In this document: in pieces, positions 33,212-47,800 of the stretch
Numbering within the stretch: position 1 is the first letter of the stretch
Layout: every line of letters starts with the position of its first letter
DNA from: Maea johnstoni
Lineage: Eukaryota > Annelida > Polychaeta > Spionida > Magelonidae
Direction: 5' to 3'
DNA: 64,000 nucleotides
Assembly: GCA_963942565.1 (NCBI GenBank)
Contig: OZ012684.1
Location: 71,691,699-71,755,698 of the forward strand
Made by a program: the position numbers and the translations under genes
The notes under the pieces: generated by a model
The model's database searches: none
Told to the model about the DNA's origin: nothing
Seen by the model: the letters and a program-made list of their open reading frames with translations, nothing else

Positions 33212-33441
33212 CTCTTGTTCAATCTTGAGGCATTTGAGATAAAGCAAGGGAAGTCGCTCTTGTTTTGCGGTTGCATTTATTCCGTCCACCAATGGGGTGA
33301 TATGTGTATAAACGCATCAGGCAATGATTTTTTTACATTAGTATATTTGACTTTTTTCTTTTATTTTGCATGCAGAAAGTCGTTTTTTTTGTTGTTGTTT
33401 ATTGTAGTCATCAGAATATCAACTGCTTCATAGCATATGCA

Positions 33442-33780
33442 CAGTGCTGCAAAGTAATGGTCGCAAGGTCTGGTTCTTCGACCTAGTATTGTTCTGGGCG
33501 ATCAAATCAAGGTACAGCAACCTTTTCTTTTGGCCTCTTCAAGGGGGTTTCCTGTCTGAGTTCGGTGACCCAATTTGTCTCCATGGCAACTCCTCAGGGA
33601 GTAGCATCTCCAAATTGCCAACATATATTGGGGTGAAAATACTTGAAATTTGCTGGGTCGCCCCAAGTTTTTGAATTTAGTGGACAAGAGATGAGACCAA
33701 AAATTGACCTGGGCCACCAAGTTTCCAAATTTGGTCGCCCAGAAATAAGACTAAAAGGTTGAAACCAGTTTGCAGCACTG
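33442..33780. mobile_element. Non-autonomous TIR element CAGTGCTGCAAA (hAT-like)
   Basis: Perfect 12-bp terminal inverted repeats CAGTGCTGCAAA and TTTGCAGCACTG, with TATGCA on both sides as a likely target duplication. The interior of about 315 bp shows no transposase. It repeats GGTCGCCC/GGCCACC-type words. Confidence 0.65.
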
Positions 33781-34233
33781 TATGCATCTATCAATCAGGT
33801 CTATGAAATGCACTAGTTTCAGAACACAGTCATTACACAAGTCAATTTGTACTTCAGTGCATGTCTATTTGATAACGAAGTCTTTCAATTTCCTAGATAC
33901 TAATTTAAAACTTTTGTGTGAGATCTCATGGAGAGGCCAGTTCACTGTGGTTACCTTGACAACCCGGAAGCCTCCAATTTAGAATTCTTGGTGGAGGTCT
34001 TGGCTTACTTGCACATGGTAATTAGAATTGACGGCTCTATAGCTATACCTGTCACGACTGGGAGAAGCGCTTGGTATTCGCAGACTGCCGTGCTAATAGC
34101 AGCCGTGCCCAGCCACTTGCTTAGGAGAGGCACCTGGCGCTAATTGCTCATTGTTGCATCGTATCTTCGCATTCTCTTTGCTGGGGGGCTCTCACGGACA
34201 GCTAGCTTGATCCTTCTCTCACGATTTCTCTCG

Positions 34234-34241
34234 TATAAATA
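34234..34241 (+). promoter_or_regulatory. Candidate TATA box upstream of NIM1K
   Basis: TATAAATA in a locally GC-richer stretch (about 34000-34330), about 1 kb before the NIM1K leader exon acceptor. It could drive a first non-coding exon. The position alone is weak evidence. Confidence 0.25.
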
Positions 34242-35251
34242 ATGCCTGCTACTCGCGAGGCGGATAGAAGTGCACCGACACCAGGCGGCTACTATCAGGA
34301 GTATCCATCTATAGATAACCCAGCATGGCAGCCTTCCACTCTATATAGGAGATTATCTTGCGGGTGTAATTGGTCAATTTAGCATAGATCTTTAACAATA
34401 CACTTAAAGGCACTGATACTATGGATTAAGCAGGCTATTTTTGGTAAGTATAATTTGCATGAAGGTTATTGGAATGCCGATTGTACTTGGGAACTTAGAT
34501 ATTGACATATGACGTGCATAACATGTTCAATAATAGGGAAAGGAACAAAACAAGTAACAGGAGTAGCTAAGCAAAAGCACATTGGAATTTTTTTATGGAA
34601 TAATATGCCTAAATAGGCTGAGATACTCAAATAGCATTGCATAAAATTTTGATTCACAGAAACGAAGACTAATAGAGTTGGCATGGAAGTGTAATACATG
34701 ATCTGTACTGTACTGTTTTTTATGGTTGGAATTCGCACATGACTTATAAACTTGAATGGAAATTTGCGGTTGTTTATGATTGATGCCATTTACTTTCACA
34801 TTTTTATTTAGAGTAAATCACTTGCAAAGAGGGATTTGGACATTTTGTCTGTTTTTTGTTTTTTTACTGAAGCCTAAACCAAATGGTAAAAAAATTACTC
34901 CCCTCTGGATCTACTAAGTCTATTACATAGCTGATAATGCAAACCATGAACCTCCCTAGTGTTTTCACTATCCAAGTAGAATACAAGAACCCTTAAGGTT
35001 ATGAATTCCAACTACTAGGAGAAAAGACTATAACTGTCTTCAATGCAGCTTTGCGTGAGGCAATGATAGAAATAGTAACAGTGCCTCAAACTACACCAGC
35101 CTCTCTTACTATCTAGAGCAAATTCTAGTCTTAGAGCAGCTATATATCTAGCACAGTTTCTTGTTCTTTTCAGTGAATAGAAACTGGGGTACATGTACTG
35201 ATATTGATAGAACTAATGCAATCTTGACAGCTCTTCTTTTTTTGTTTCCAG

Positions 35252-35526
35252 ATGTAAGTGCCTCCGCTCAAGTGACCACACGTTACATCAGGAGCTGTGC
35301 CTGCATTCTCCCCGAGCAACAAAACAAGGAGCCTGGTGCTAGCTTATAAGCTGGAGGGAGGATGTTTTCATCACAGCCATCTCTGACGTAAGCAAGGAAA
35401 TCGCAGCAGGAGTTCACTTGCATGCAGGAATCATCTCAGTTTGTTATTGCTGTCACACAATTAGGCTGACATGGAAGTGAAGTCGTCGCTAACGATTATC
35501 CAGTCTAAATACTATCAATTGCATGC
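35252..35526 (+). promoter_or_regulatory. NIM1K 5' leader with four small uORFs
   Basis: If the acceptor at 35249-35251 is used, the leader begins with a start-stop uORF ATGTAA (35252-35257). It also holds uORFs at 35362-35391 (9 codons) and 35422-35469 (15 codons). A fourth, at 35471-35533 (20 codons), ends inside the main ORF and overlaps its ATG at 35527. Such an arrangement usually lowers translation of the main frame. Leader boundaries are inferred. Confidence 0.55.
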
Positions 35527-35818
35527 ATGGTAAAACATCAAGGAGTCATGTCGATCTCAAAATCGACCAAGATGCGTGATTCGGCGTCAGAGGGGTACAG
35601 TAGTGGTATCCTGGAGGGTGGTGATAATGAGGAGCATGGACCTAAGAAGGAACGGAGGAAGACCGCCTTCGAGCGGCTTTCTCATGATCTATCCAATGAT
35701 CACAAGTGTCTCAAGGAGATAACTTTAGGCAAACGCATAGGATTTTACAGGATTCGAGGAGAATTGGGAAGTGGTAATTTCTCTCAAGTGAAAATGGGAA
35801 TCCATGCACTTACAAAAG
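35527..35818 (+). CDS. NIM1K: NIM1K coding exon 1
   Basis: Encodes residues 1-97 plus one base: a poorly conserved N-terminus, then FERLSHDLSND and ITLGKRIGFYRIRGELGSGN, the start of the kinase domain. Donor AAAG|gtaggt. A strong acceptor (pyrimidine run then cag at 35249-35251) suggests that the exon begins at 35252 with 275 nt of 5' UTR. Confidence 0.95.
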
Positions 35819-38800
35819 GTAGGTTATTTATGATATTGCTATGAAAAAAGCAGATTTTGTATGCTTAACTAGTTAACTTTTACCGATTAGTGCCCATAAG
35901 ATTTTGATGTTGATATACAAAGTAACTAACCTGCATACTTTGTATATTAACATATTTTAACAATTACGCCTTCCCTGCAAGTTTCAAATACACTTCATAA
36001 AATGTACAATTTATAGTTAATGGCATCTTGTCCTGAAAGATTTTCTACCCATATCAATGAGGAAATGGGTTAAGTTTTATTGAGTAGACTTCAGGAGTCA
36101 TTTATCCTCCAGGGAGGTAGGCAGCCTTTCTCTTATACAATGCTTCAATCTAACATGTAGGCAGCCTTCCTCTTATACAATGCATAAATTTAACATGTAG
36201 GCAGCCTTCCTCTTATACAAGCATCAATCAAACATGTACCAATCTTAACTTCATTCACCCACGCCTTTTTAACTATTGATTGCCTCTTGTCCTCACTTGA
36301 CAACCTAAAGGATGTTTACAACTAACTGCTATCAAAAGAAGTTACATAAAGCAGTTCAGTTGGTTCCATTTAAAGACAGTCTATACATCCAAGGCATGTA
36401 TTCAGTTATCATGTATTTGAAAAAGCAGCATGCAAGGTTCAACTTTCCCTGGGGCACATGATATGCCAATAGATTTTGCTGTTGCCTGTTGGTATCAGAT
36501 TTTTCAGACTAGTGGGTCAAAAATAGTATCACAATAACCAGAAATCTTGTTTTTGACTATGTATTTTTATCAAAAGAACTTTTAGGGCCCCAAGCCTGAA
36601 ATCTAAATATCATACCTAGCTGGTACCTAAATAAATAAACAAGGAGGCAGGTGCATTTCATGACAGTCAGTTGTTTTCATGTGTTGTTGTAATACTGTTG
36701 GTGTGTCTGTTAGGAATAACATTGAAATGGGTATCTTTTCACCATGGCACTGCACTTCAGGTATCATAATCCTGTATGACCTCAGATGGTATTTGTTTGT
36801 TCAATAAAACTACAGCCTGAGGGAAATTGGATGCAAAATTGATGAGAACAATGGCAGGCAGGTATTGTCACACCTTGGAGAGTATCAGATGGGGGAGCTG
36901 TCTTGTTTTTGCTTGGAGTACAAACGTTTTTTACCCTTCCAATGCCGAGGCTAGTTTCGTCCAAAGCACAAGGACGCAAAGTATTTTGAAAACAATCTGA
37001 ACACTGTTGTGTTGGTATGCATTGGATAGCTCTCGCTCAGCACTCTCAGCTGAGTACCCATTTGCCTGGGTTTCAGTCATTTTAAAGTTTTTTTGCATAA
37101 TTTTGTATTGGCCAAATTAGCCACCAGCAGCATAAGCAAAACAAATCATAAACATGGGGTAGGAGCAGTTGTTGAGCCCCTCCTTGTACTCTATCCACAC
37201 CTGCATTAATTTTTCCAGCTATCATCCATGAGGTCTACCAACATTCTAAATGTAAATCATAAACATGGGGTAGATGCAGGGACTTAGCCAGGACCCATCC
37301 AGCCTGTTTTTTGAACATGCAGTTCTCTGAAAAAAACCTTTTTGCACAGGCAAAAACTTCCGTTTTGACTTTTTTGGGTTAAAACCAAACATTTTCCTTA
37401 CAAACCATCTTTTAAGACATGAATGTATAAATTGCCTTTTTTGAGACAAAATGCTTGTAAATATGAATAGTGTAAGGATTTTAAGTAGCTGAGTAGGTAA
37501 GTTTGGATGGGTAGAAATATTGTGATTGATGTTTCAGATGAACTTAAAATCCTGGCTGAGACCCTGGTCAGGGGCGGTCATTGAACCTCTCCTTGCACTC
37601 CGTCCGCATCTGCATTGATTTTTCCAGCTATCATCCACTAGGTCTGCCGCTGTGAACATATATATATATATAGTGAAATTGATATTGTTATAGTTCAAGC
37701 ATTGCCCCATGCCTGTTCCTTTGTTAGCATTGATAGTTTTTTTTATCAACTGTGTATAACTGCGCAATATAAAAGAGATGCCACAATATCCGATGTATTC
37801 ATTATTCAGGCAGTTGAAGTTGTTTTCGTACTCATTAATAGGTGCAGGGTCTGTCGTCGCCTAGTTGTGAGACCCCTGGCTCTCAGGCACGAGATTTCAG
37901 TTTTAGCCTAGGCTGAATTCTTATTTGAGGGCTAACTTAGTTGCTTTACAAATGTGTGGCATTGGGAAGGGCTACGGGGCTGCAGACAGTGCCTTAACAA
38001 TGCAGAGGCGCTTGAAGGAAAGTTTGGAATTTTATCCTAGTTGTTCTCAATGAATTCCCCGGTCATTTGCTTACAAAACCTGAAATTGTCATGGATATAG
38101 TGCTCGGACGATTTATCGAAATATTGCATTATTGATCGTTGGACCATGATAGTAGCACTATCGATAATCAGCAAGATCATCGATAGCAAACGATAATTGA
38201 TAATTGGCGTCAAAAAATGAAAGCACGTGTAATCATATGAAATTGTAAAAAATGCAAGCTTCTATTAGTTTGATATATTATATATTTTGTAAAATCATCC
38301 TGGGCTTCAACACTACTTCATGCATTTCTTTCTGGGTTTAATTTTATGAGGTAACTGTGCAGGCGGACACTAATCCACCTGACCCTTTTATGTTATCCAT
38401 AAACTCACAGGTCTACTTTCCTGTCAGTCCATCAGTACTGACAGGTGAATTTATCCCTCGGAAGGACACATCTTAATAAAAGCCCTTCCAAGGGACTGGC
38501 TGGGATTCAGGTACTACAACTTCTCGTCCTCTTCTTGGGGCCATCAAGTGGTCATTACATGGCACGACTGGCAAAAAGGTGGCAGCAACTGGATAATGTG
38601 GAAGCAGCCAGTCCGTTTTGCTGGCAAGAATCAATTTGAAAGGAAACCTCTGCTGCTAAACAGTATTGAGGCATAGCAGTATTTCATGATTATAACAGAT
38701 TTCTTTGCTTATGAAAGGATTGTGAAAAAGCTTGCCATGCCTGAGGGGGAAGGGAGTGTATAGGTTCTGATTTCTTAATTACATTCCAGGGCTTTGGATT

Positions 38801-41800
38801 GAAACTTATGGTTATCAGTTTCCAATCTAGGGTATTGAATAGTATCCATGGCATTTCCAATTTGCAAGCAGTTAATTACTATTTCTTGAGTGTATACCTG
38901 ATTCTCCCAGACAAATCTAATGATTGGATTCTAACTCAGTGTACTGTTATGGCACTGTTTCCACAACAAGGTGAAAATCAATGTCTTTGATTGATTTTGT
39001 CGGGCTAAGAAAGTTGCACTGGTAAAGCTGTCTCAACCGCAATAGCATTGATACCTTAGAGACATGCCTTTTTTAGTGCTTTCACGCTTATAGATCTTGA
39101 TGAGTGTTGTCTGGATATGTGACACTTTTTGAAAGAACACTTGAATTAAACATAAATTGGTAAAATATGTTGTTTTTAAACATCACTCCTTCAAATATTT
39201 TCTTTAAAAAAATGCTTTTGTTTGAGGTATATCACCAAAATAGTGAGGTGGTTTTGGCTACTACAGGCTTGATTGAGTTAAGTAACAGTAACAACTGCCT
39301 CTCCCCATGCTTTGATATATGTAGCATTGAAAGTTACTGTATCTGGTAGTTATGCAGCTGAAGGACACCTTTGAACCTTTTGATGGTGAATACCTTCAAG
39401 GTAGTGATATGCACACCTTGTATTTCCTTCTTGTCATAATGTAGCATAAGGCATGCTGTTGACAGGGATGGAAAACCAACCAAACAAACAATCAAAAAAG
39501 CAAAAAACAAACAAAAAATACTTTAGTGGTGTAAATTACCAAATAAGATATGGAATATTAAATTATTTCTCAAAACCATCTAGCTTTGTTAAGAAATTAA
39601 TCATTAGTTTTTTCAAAGCATTTGACACCCAAAAATGAAGTGTTTGAAGCTTGCACAATATGTTTGTACATATGAAAAGTCATGGAACCAGGTAAATTTG
39701 AGGTAATGTTACTCATTAAATGCCAAGTGGAATGTACAGCATTATTTTGTTTGAAATGCTTCATATTTCTGAAAATACGTTAAAGCAAGTAGAAAGTATC
39801 TACAAGCTAATATGTATAGTGGTCTTTGTGGATTGCTTGCCAAAATACGACATTTTCCGCTTTGTTTATTTTAGAGGCTAATATTGTGAGTGCTTTATAA
39901 CAGAATACTACATGGTGTACCCACATTTGTTTTTGATGACTGAAAAAATGACATCTTATGTAACGTTTACTTACCACATACATTCCATAGCAGGATGCAC
40001 CTGATCAGATAAAAGGAGGCAATGGACTGGGTTGCTTTGTTCTTAATTCTCTTGATGTTCTTACATCAGTTATGCATATATGTTTGTGTGGCCACAAATT
40101 TAGGTGTGTCATCTTCAAGAGATCTAACGAAGGCTGCATTTGCTTGAGCAGGCAGTTTGTAGCGTAATTTCAGGAGCTGGTATCATTCGTTACCTGTTAT
40201 TGTTATTGCAGCCCACGCAGATGCCTGCTCATTATGTACTTACTTAACACCTGTCCATCAGCCTTCGCACAACATAACCAGCCTAGCCACCACCTGCTGA
40301 GTTGAGTGGCTCTTTTATAAGACACCAATCCTGAAATGAGTACAAAATATATGTTTGCATTCCTCTTTGAGGAATAACATAATCATAGAATTGTGTACCT
40401 ATCTAATTAATGAAAGAAAGGGAGATTCTTTATTTATTTTTTTGATAAAAGCTTAAAAGTCTAATAGAAAAAAAACTTCTTTTAAACAAAATAATGAAAA
40501 TGATGAAGGGACTTTAAAAAAAGGAATTGCTTAATATTGACCTGCATTTAAATCAGAGCTTATGGTTCAATCTGTGATTAGATAATGGTAGTATTCTTAA
40601 ACAAAATCAAAATTGCCTAAGAAAATTTCAGCCCAATTTTGTGTTTCATACAGAATGAAAAGGATAAGTGGATTAAGACAGGTGGACAGTCTGCCACCCT
40701 CCTAAACTATTGATAACATCTTATCTTTTAAAGACTCACTATTTGAAGCTTGTTTGCCTGTGGTGTAGGTCTATTGATCCTCGCAGGCAAGTCTGCGCCG
40801 TACATTGCACGATATGTAAGCTATAGGAAATCAATGATGTTGTCATGTCTGCCAGCATAACATTGTTTTGGCTTTACTCCCCATCAACACAACCTGGCAA
40901 TTGACGTCAGTATGTTTGCTATTTTCAACCAGTAACCTGTAGTTACTACCAAACGCAGGGCTCTCCAAGTAGAGGCTTACCTGAGACAAAAACAGTTCTT
41001 CAGTACATCAAATCTATCATTTGTTATTAATTATTTAATATTGTTTATTATTTCATTATTTGTATTATTTACTGTGCTAATGTTAATTGTGCATATCAGT
41101 AAGTAAAGCGGTTACTGTTGCAATCTTTTTTTATTTAAGATTTTAACTTTTTTATTCATTTCCCAACATGTCAACAAGAACAGTGGTACAAATATGGTAC
41201 AAGATGTTATTTGGTATAGTGTTGCAATCTCATAAGAGTGCCTGGAAATTTAACCAAAATTGTCTGGCTACTATTGTAATTTGGCAATAAAATGTGAGTG
41301 TGCACTGAGAATTCACTTAAAGGTGACACATCGGTGGTGGCATACATGTATTGAACAGCACCAGGAGATTAAGCAAGATGTTTAAAGTTATGTTTTTGCA
41401 AGGTAGCAATAAAATGAGAGTGAATTCTCACTCCACCTGTTGACGAGCGCCAAGAGACTGAGTGTGAAAGGTGTTGAAAAGAGGGGGTACTGTAAGGTGG
41501 CAATACGGGGGAAATGAAGTGACGTGCAGGTGAGGGATAAATAGAGTACAAATAACTAGCCGGGCAGGTGATAACGAGCTCCTAGCATGTGCTAGGCAAT
41601 TCTCTCCGAGGCTATCGATTTATCACGGCAACAAAGCTGTGTGCGCGAATGCACTACAGAGGTAGTAAGAGGTATTCTGAAATTCTGAAACTGACAGGGG
41701 AATAAGCCTGGAAGTAGATTTTCCTTCACCAGGCACTGGCTGCATTACTAATTTTCATAAAAGCATGTGCATCCAAAAATATCATTTCCCCTTCTTTATC

Positions 41801-44800
41801 CTGTCTCTTAAGTACCTCTTACTCCACTTAAAGGCTTATAAGCGAACAATAATTTTACATACAACAGTGTTACATTTTCTTTTGGAATTTGGGAAACTTA
41901 ATCGCATTGCAGCTTGGAGTTCATAGGTGATAAATAGAAATAAGTGATAAGAAATATTGGGTCTAATATACATGTAGCCTTGACATTACACACATTTATT
42001 TCATTGCTGGTCATATTCGAAGGAGAGTTGTTGTTTTTTGGCATTCTAAGTGAATTTTATCCATTAAATATTTTTCAAAGGTGGTTTACTGAGAAATACA
42101 TCACCAAAATGAAATATTTTGTGGCACTGCAGGCGTCGCTGGTCTGTTTTCCTGCTGTTACAAATACAAATATTTTGAATTTTGTATTATGATGAATTGT
42201 TCCTTCTCTTTGAAGAAACAATACTTGTGGACTTACAAGGTTTAAGTTCAGATGGGCCAGAAAAGAGTATAACCCAAAAAAGTGTTTGAGTTATGAAGCC
42301 ACAATAACTGAAATCTACTTAAATGAATAACAGAAATATTGTTTTTGATGGGGAAATGTGCTCATGTTAGAGATGCATTCAAATTTAAGGATTCCGCTAT
42401 TGTATATCAATGTTAATGCTTTTTCTTTATTTCTTTGCAGAGAAAGTTGCAGTAAAAATTCTAGACAAGACCAAGTTAGACCAAAAGACCCAGAGACTTC
42501 TATCTAGGGAGATATGTAGTATGGAGAAACTCCATCACCCTAATATCATCCGCCTCTACGAGGTGGTAGAGACCTTAGCCAAGCTTCATATAGTCATGGA
42601 ATATGCTAGTGGAGGAGAACTTTTTACCAAAATTTCAAATGAGGGCAAGATGCCTGAAAATGAGGCGAAACCGATATTTGCTCAAGTTGTATCAGCTGTA
42701 CAGCACATGGTAAGTGATTCTTTTATCCTCTTTAAACCCTTTTGCATCTGGAGTACATACATGGTCTGACATCTTTTGAACATGATTCATCAAATAGAGA
42801 AATATTTGAAAATTATTTGAAAAAGAATTGTACACCCATTCATGCTTTGAGATTTACTTGATTTTTGTCATCTGAGCCTGTGATACTTTTGAAAATAACT
42901 TTGAAATTAAGCATGAATTGGAAAAATATTTGAAGGGGAGTGATAGTTTCTGATTTACTTTTCTCCTTCAATTTTTTCTAAAAAAATTGTTAGAGAGATC
43001 AGGTTTTAAGCACTACAGGCATGTATGGGTTGGATAACTCACTTAGATAGTTCTAAAAACATCGCTTTATTGTCAAGATTTTCCCATATATGTGAGTCGG
43101 AACATGTGTACACTCCAGATGCCATTGTGTTATCTCCACATGGGCAGGTAGAGCCTTTCTTAATAAGGGCAGGCCTCAACGCTATATAAAAATGTTACTG
43201 TTCCCTTAGGATCAGTAACACCTAGGATCTACTGGTCCTGTAAAGGTTTTACTTGTCCTCCAAGTTGTATATGCATTTTTTTGCATTCTTGTTAGGGTTT
43301 AAGTTTCTTCTTCAACATGAAGCAAAATATTGTAATAATTTTTAAATGATAAATATTCCCTGAAACTACTGTTCTTGATCTTTTTGAAAATGTTTACTGG
43401 CCCTGTAGGACCGGTTGAGATCTGTTTTTACTGGGCCAAAGCTGTTTTGGGTAATTTTTACTGTCCTGGGGTCTGGGGTTCAGCAATAGTGTTGACCCTT
43501 GATGGGATTTGCGGCGAGGGGTTTGTTTTTTCAATCCTGAGGTATGAGGTACATCCTTTAGAAGTTGAGATATATCGCCTTACAGACTTGTTAGTTCTTT
43601 GTATTTTTCCTCCTGTCAGCTAAAGTTTGAGTTTATTTAAAACTTGTCATATTAACAGTCAATTCTATAACTAAAGGGTGAATACAGTCACCTATGCATA
43701 TTTCATGTGTCAATATTTTATGATTTGTTCAGAAATGGTCCCTAAGGGGTATGGCTTTCTTGTTGTTGAATACAACTTTCAATGAGTGTGAATAACCTAT
43801 AATATCAGGATTTTATCATATGATATATGATATTTTCTCAATAAATTTTTATTCCAATTACCGTCTGCCACTAACAGTCTTCAGAAATATGATCCGTTCA
43901 GCAAATGTTATGCATAATAGGAGCAAAATCAATGTATACATTCATGAATAAATGATAACTTTGCACTAGCTATAGAAATACAGATTACATAGATTGCTTG
44001 CAATCAGGATTGCTTGCAACCACCTTTCTCATTTGTCCTCAGAATTGAACAAGTGGAATTTGGCTGAAAATAGCTGATGTGTGCTGAGACTCTTATTTCA
44101 GCATGTTGTTAAGGGGCTCATTGACAAGTGATCAAGTGACTGGGCGTGTGCTTGTCTCAGTTCCAGAAGCATTGACAGTGCCTGCCATTCAGCACCAGTA
44201 GACTTCCCCAGTAGTTACCTGGTTGCTATGACATGGCACGCCTCTACTTAGCACAATGGCAACTAGAACAGGTTTCTGAGAATATGGCGCTAGTTGAAAA
44301 TCAACATCATGGTTATTTAGGGTAGATATTTCACCCATTAATGCTTATAAGTTCCTTCATAAATACTTAGGACAATGGCAACTAGAACATGTTCCGAGAA
44401 TATGGCACTAGTTCAAAATCAACATCAAAATACAAAATATTTCAAAGAGAATTGTTTGTGACGTTCTGATTAACATTTCTCCTCCGGATATTTTTCCAAC
44501 TATCCTTTTGCCTTCAAAATTTCATCAAAATTGTCAGGCTACTTTCGGCCACTGTGAGTGCTCATGGTTGAAATCATCACATCATGATAAAAACATTACC
44601 ATAATCTTCTGAATAAGAGCCTGGCACATGCTAAGTTCAGGCAGACAGGGCTTAACCTTTGGACTTTACATTAAGCTCTTTTCCTCTTTGCACAATGGTA
44701 CATGCAATTTCAAATATATCCTATATATGTGCCTGTGTTGTAGGTCAAGAAATTTTATTCTTAGCATTTTCCCTGGCCAACTAAGAGTTTTCATGTCTTG

Positions 44801-47800
44801 TAGGAACTTAAACAACATATTATATCCATCATGTATACATGAAACATAATTTCTCATTTGAGAAAGGAGGGCCATATGGCACCATCTATCTGTCGTTGCT
44901 GGTACTACACCACACTGGTTGGTCAACTCTGAAATAAATGTTTACTTGGACTAGGAGCTTATAGTCTCATGTAACTTAAATTCCTATCCTGTTCTTTTTC
45001 CTGGGAATATAAATTGTGTCAATAGAGATACACGACGATTAACTTACAATACAATTTTCTGGTTCCATGGTATGTGTACCTGAAGGCCTAAGCCATTTGG
45101 TAAATAGTGCTTGCCCTGTATCTAATAGTGCACACCCTCTGTGTTCTCACCATGAGAGCTTGGGTTGCCAACAACATAGACTTCCTGGAGTGGGACTTGT
45201 AGTCCATTAAATGCACTGAATGATCTGGCAGAACAATACAGTAACTATATTTCCTTTTATTTCGATAAGTTTCATAATCAATAGCACAAGTGATTTGCTA
45301 TTGTATAAGAATCCTAATTGGATCTTATTGACTGGTATATCAGGGCTGGGTTCTGTAGTTGTTTAAGGCACCTTGATCAAGTTGCCACACAAACTCCACT
45401 CCCTGTTTCATTGCTACTACTTAGTGACCTGCTGTTTGTGTATGTTAAGTGGGAACCTCATCGACTAGTTGCTATGCACCATACGCAGATGCCAAGAACC
45501 ATCATTGATTGCCATAAAAAAGTGCAGAACTAGGATTTGCATATTTCACTTCAGGAAAATGTATGGTACATCTGTAGGTACATTTTCTAGAGCTTAATGA
45601 TAAAGCTGTCTATTGTTACATCTTTTTCTGCCGACTGATATTCCTTTCTCAGCCTGTTCTGTTGACTTGCCTTGCTTGGCAAGTTAACAGAGAAGTTAAT
45701 TGTCATTTTTCATTTATCATATATTTGATCATTCAGTGTTATATTTGAACTTCATATGTCACAAAAGTGAGTTTATATGATGTTTACTTTCACCTTAGCA
45801 GTTTTTACTGGCCATGGCCTACAGCCAAGCTATGTCACATTTGCTATATGTCCACAGTAGCCTGGCCATCTGGCTGGTTTGGTTATGCATGGGATGAGCT
45901 TCGCTGTTTATTCAATTATAAATACTCTCTCCTCCAGTGAGAAATACACAATGGGGCATGATTAATGTAATGAAGATCCCTACATATTTCATGAACTAAT
46001 CTTGAATCTGGGAGTGTGCATTTCTATGAATTTCATGTTGAATGTGTAGACTCAGCCTGGGTATAAGTATACGCGCAGCCAACTGCATCAGTTGATACAT
46101 TAATGAAGGGCTGTTGTCCATTAAGTAATCAGGCCTTTGTGAAAATGCATATTCCAGGAAATTGGCCCAAAAACACACAGAAAATGCAGGTTAAGTTCTA
46201 ATTGAAATTTTTGCCAATTATGTTGATAGTGCTAAGTATGATAGTTAGATATAAAACACGCAATTATAAATATCCCTTTGTGATGAGGCGTTGAGAGTTC
46301 TGAGAAGTTTGGAGTAAAGAATTCTTATTTTCACATTTTTTCTATGGTGCGTAGGCATTTCAGGCAGGAATTATGGACAACTATGTTGATAGGTCTCGGT
46401 GATAGCTTTATAAATATTCAATCATACATATCCATCTTCCTTAAGGGATTAGAATACTGAGAATTAAGGAGGTGAAATTATAATTTTTTTACATTATACA
46501 GAATGTATTAGGTCAGGAAGTTATTTCAGGAAATAGTTGTCATTTATGTTGATTGGTCTAATTATGATAGCTAGATATAAAGCAATTATTGATACCCCTT
46601 TTTAATGAGTTGTAAGAATACAGGGAAGTGCGGATTGTAAATCATAATTTCACAACTATTTCTAGTCCAGGTAGGTTATTTGAAATGTGTACCTTTTTAA
46701 AGCTATTATTGGAAATGCTTATTTCCTAACCTTGTCAATGCCTTTTGGCATGGTATAAGATTTATGAAAATATGTGTAGTTGGATATGTGTAATACGTTT
46801 AAAAAGGAAAATATAATAATGTATATTTACTTTTACCCTGGTTGACTTTCTGTTCACTTCAGGTAGTAAAATGAAACCTGTAACCAATAACTGTTAACAG
46901 ATTTGCTGGTTTTAATTACAGGAAGTAGTGTAATGCATACATACATTATGGTATCAGGTGTTCTGTAGTATATGCTTCATATTCTCCAGATATTGCTCGA
47001 TTATGCGATTGGGGATAATACTGAACCTACAGGCAGTTTCAGTGGCTTTGTGTAACTAATCCTTTCACGCCCAATACTACCGTAGCAGTCTGACAAAATG
47101 AATATAGTTTCTGCAATAATGAATGTTATGCAAAAAGGTTTGGATGAAACATATCCATTCATATCCAGCTAACAATGAAAATTGCTCAATTATGTCACTC
47201 TGGATATGTACTGCACTAGCTGTCGCATATGGAGTATGTTCGTACAAGCCTGAACCCCGTGGATGCTGGTGATAAATGGGTTAAATGATGTTCCTGGGTG
47301 CTGCAGCCTCTTGTTGCTATGGTAGCAGCATCAGCAGCTTATCCGCAGCAGTGTGTCCCCTTTATTGCAATTAGCACCTATTCTGACCATAACTCTATTA
47401 ATTGATCGAGACATCTCTCTGCATAAATCCCATTAGCTCCTCTGTTGCTAAACCACCCACGCCCCATCATACTGAAATGGTCAGATAAAGTTATGCCACA
47501 ACCATACCCTACCCCCTCTCTCCTGTTATTCATAAAAAAGGAGATTTTGCATTCCTGGGATTTGTAATGGAAACCAACTGCTTTTTTTAAATCCTGCATG
47601 ATCTGCATGAAATAATACATTTGAGAACATATCAAAGGTGCTACTGGCCATGCAGTCTAATTTGGCGAGTTGAACATTGCTTGATGGATTTTGACGGTTA
47701 TTACTGGATTGAATGGGTTATTCATGTATCTCCTTTTGTAACAGAAGTCTAAATTAGTTGTTGTGGTAGGATATCTCCTGGAAACAATTCCTTAGAGTCC

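Larger units (their letters stand above)
23693..35251. other. Divergent intergenic region between the DUF389 gene and NIM1K
   Basis: Holds three of the five CREs in its first 2.3 kb, a possible NIM1K first exon near 25200, the GCCCTGCGGGGC interval, LINE, SINE, two TIR elements and a tandem repeat. 28000-30130 and 31660-33200 show no gene, only poly-C and A-rich tracts. Non-coding NIM1K first exons could be hidden here. Confidence 0.6.
35819..42440 (+). other. NIM1K intron 1
   Basis: 6.6 kb with GT/AG ends. It contains MITEs of both families (one likely degraded family B copy at about 39050-39283), minisatellites and a CRE. No nested gene was found. Confidence 0.85.

Noticed and set aside
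38107-38220. ATCGATAATCA-rich sequence like the foldback at 20020
   Set aside because: Shares short words such as ATCGATAA but has no long arms or clear ends.
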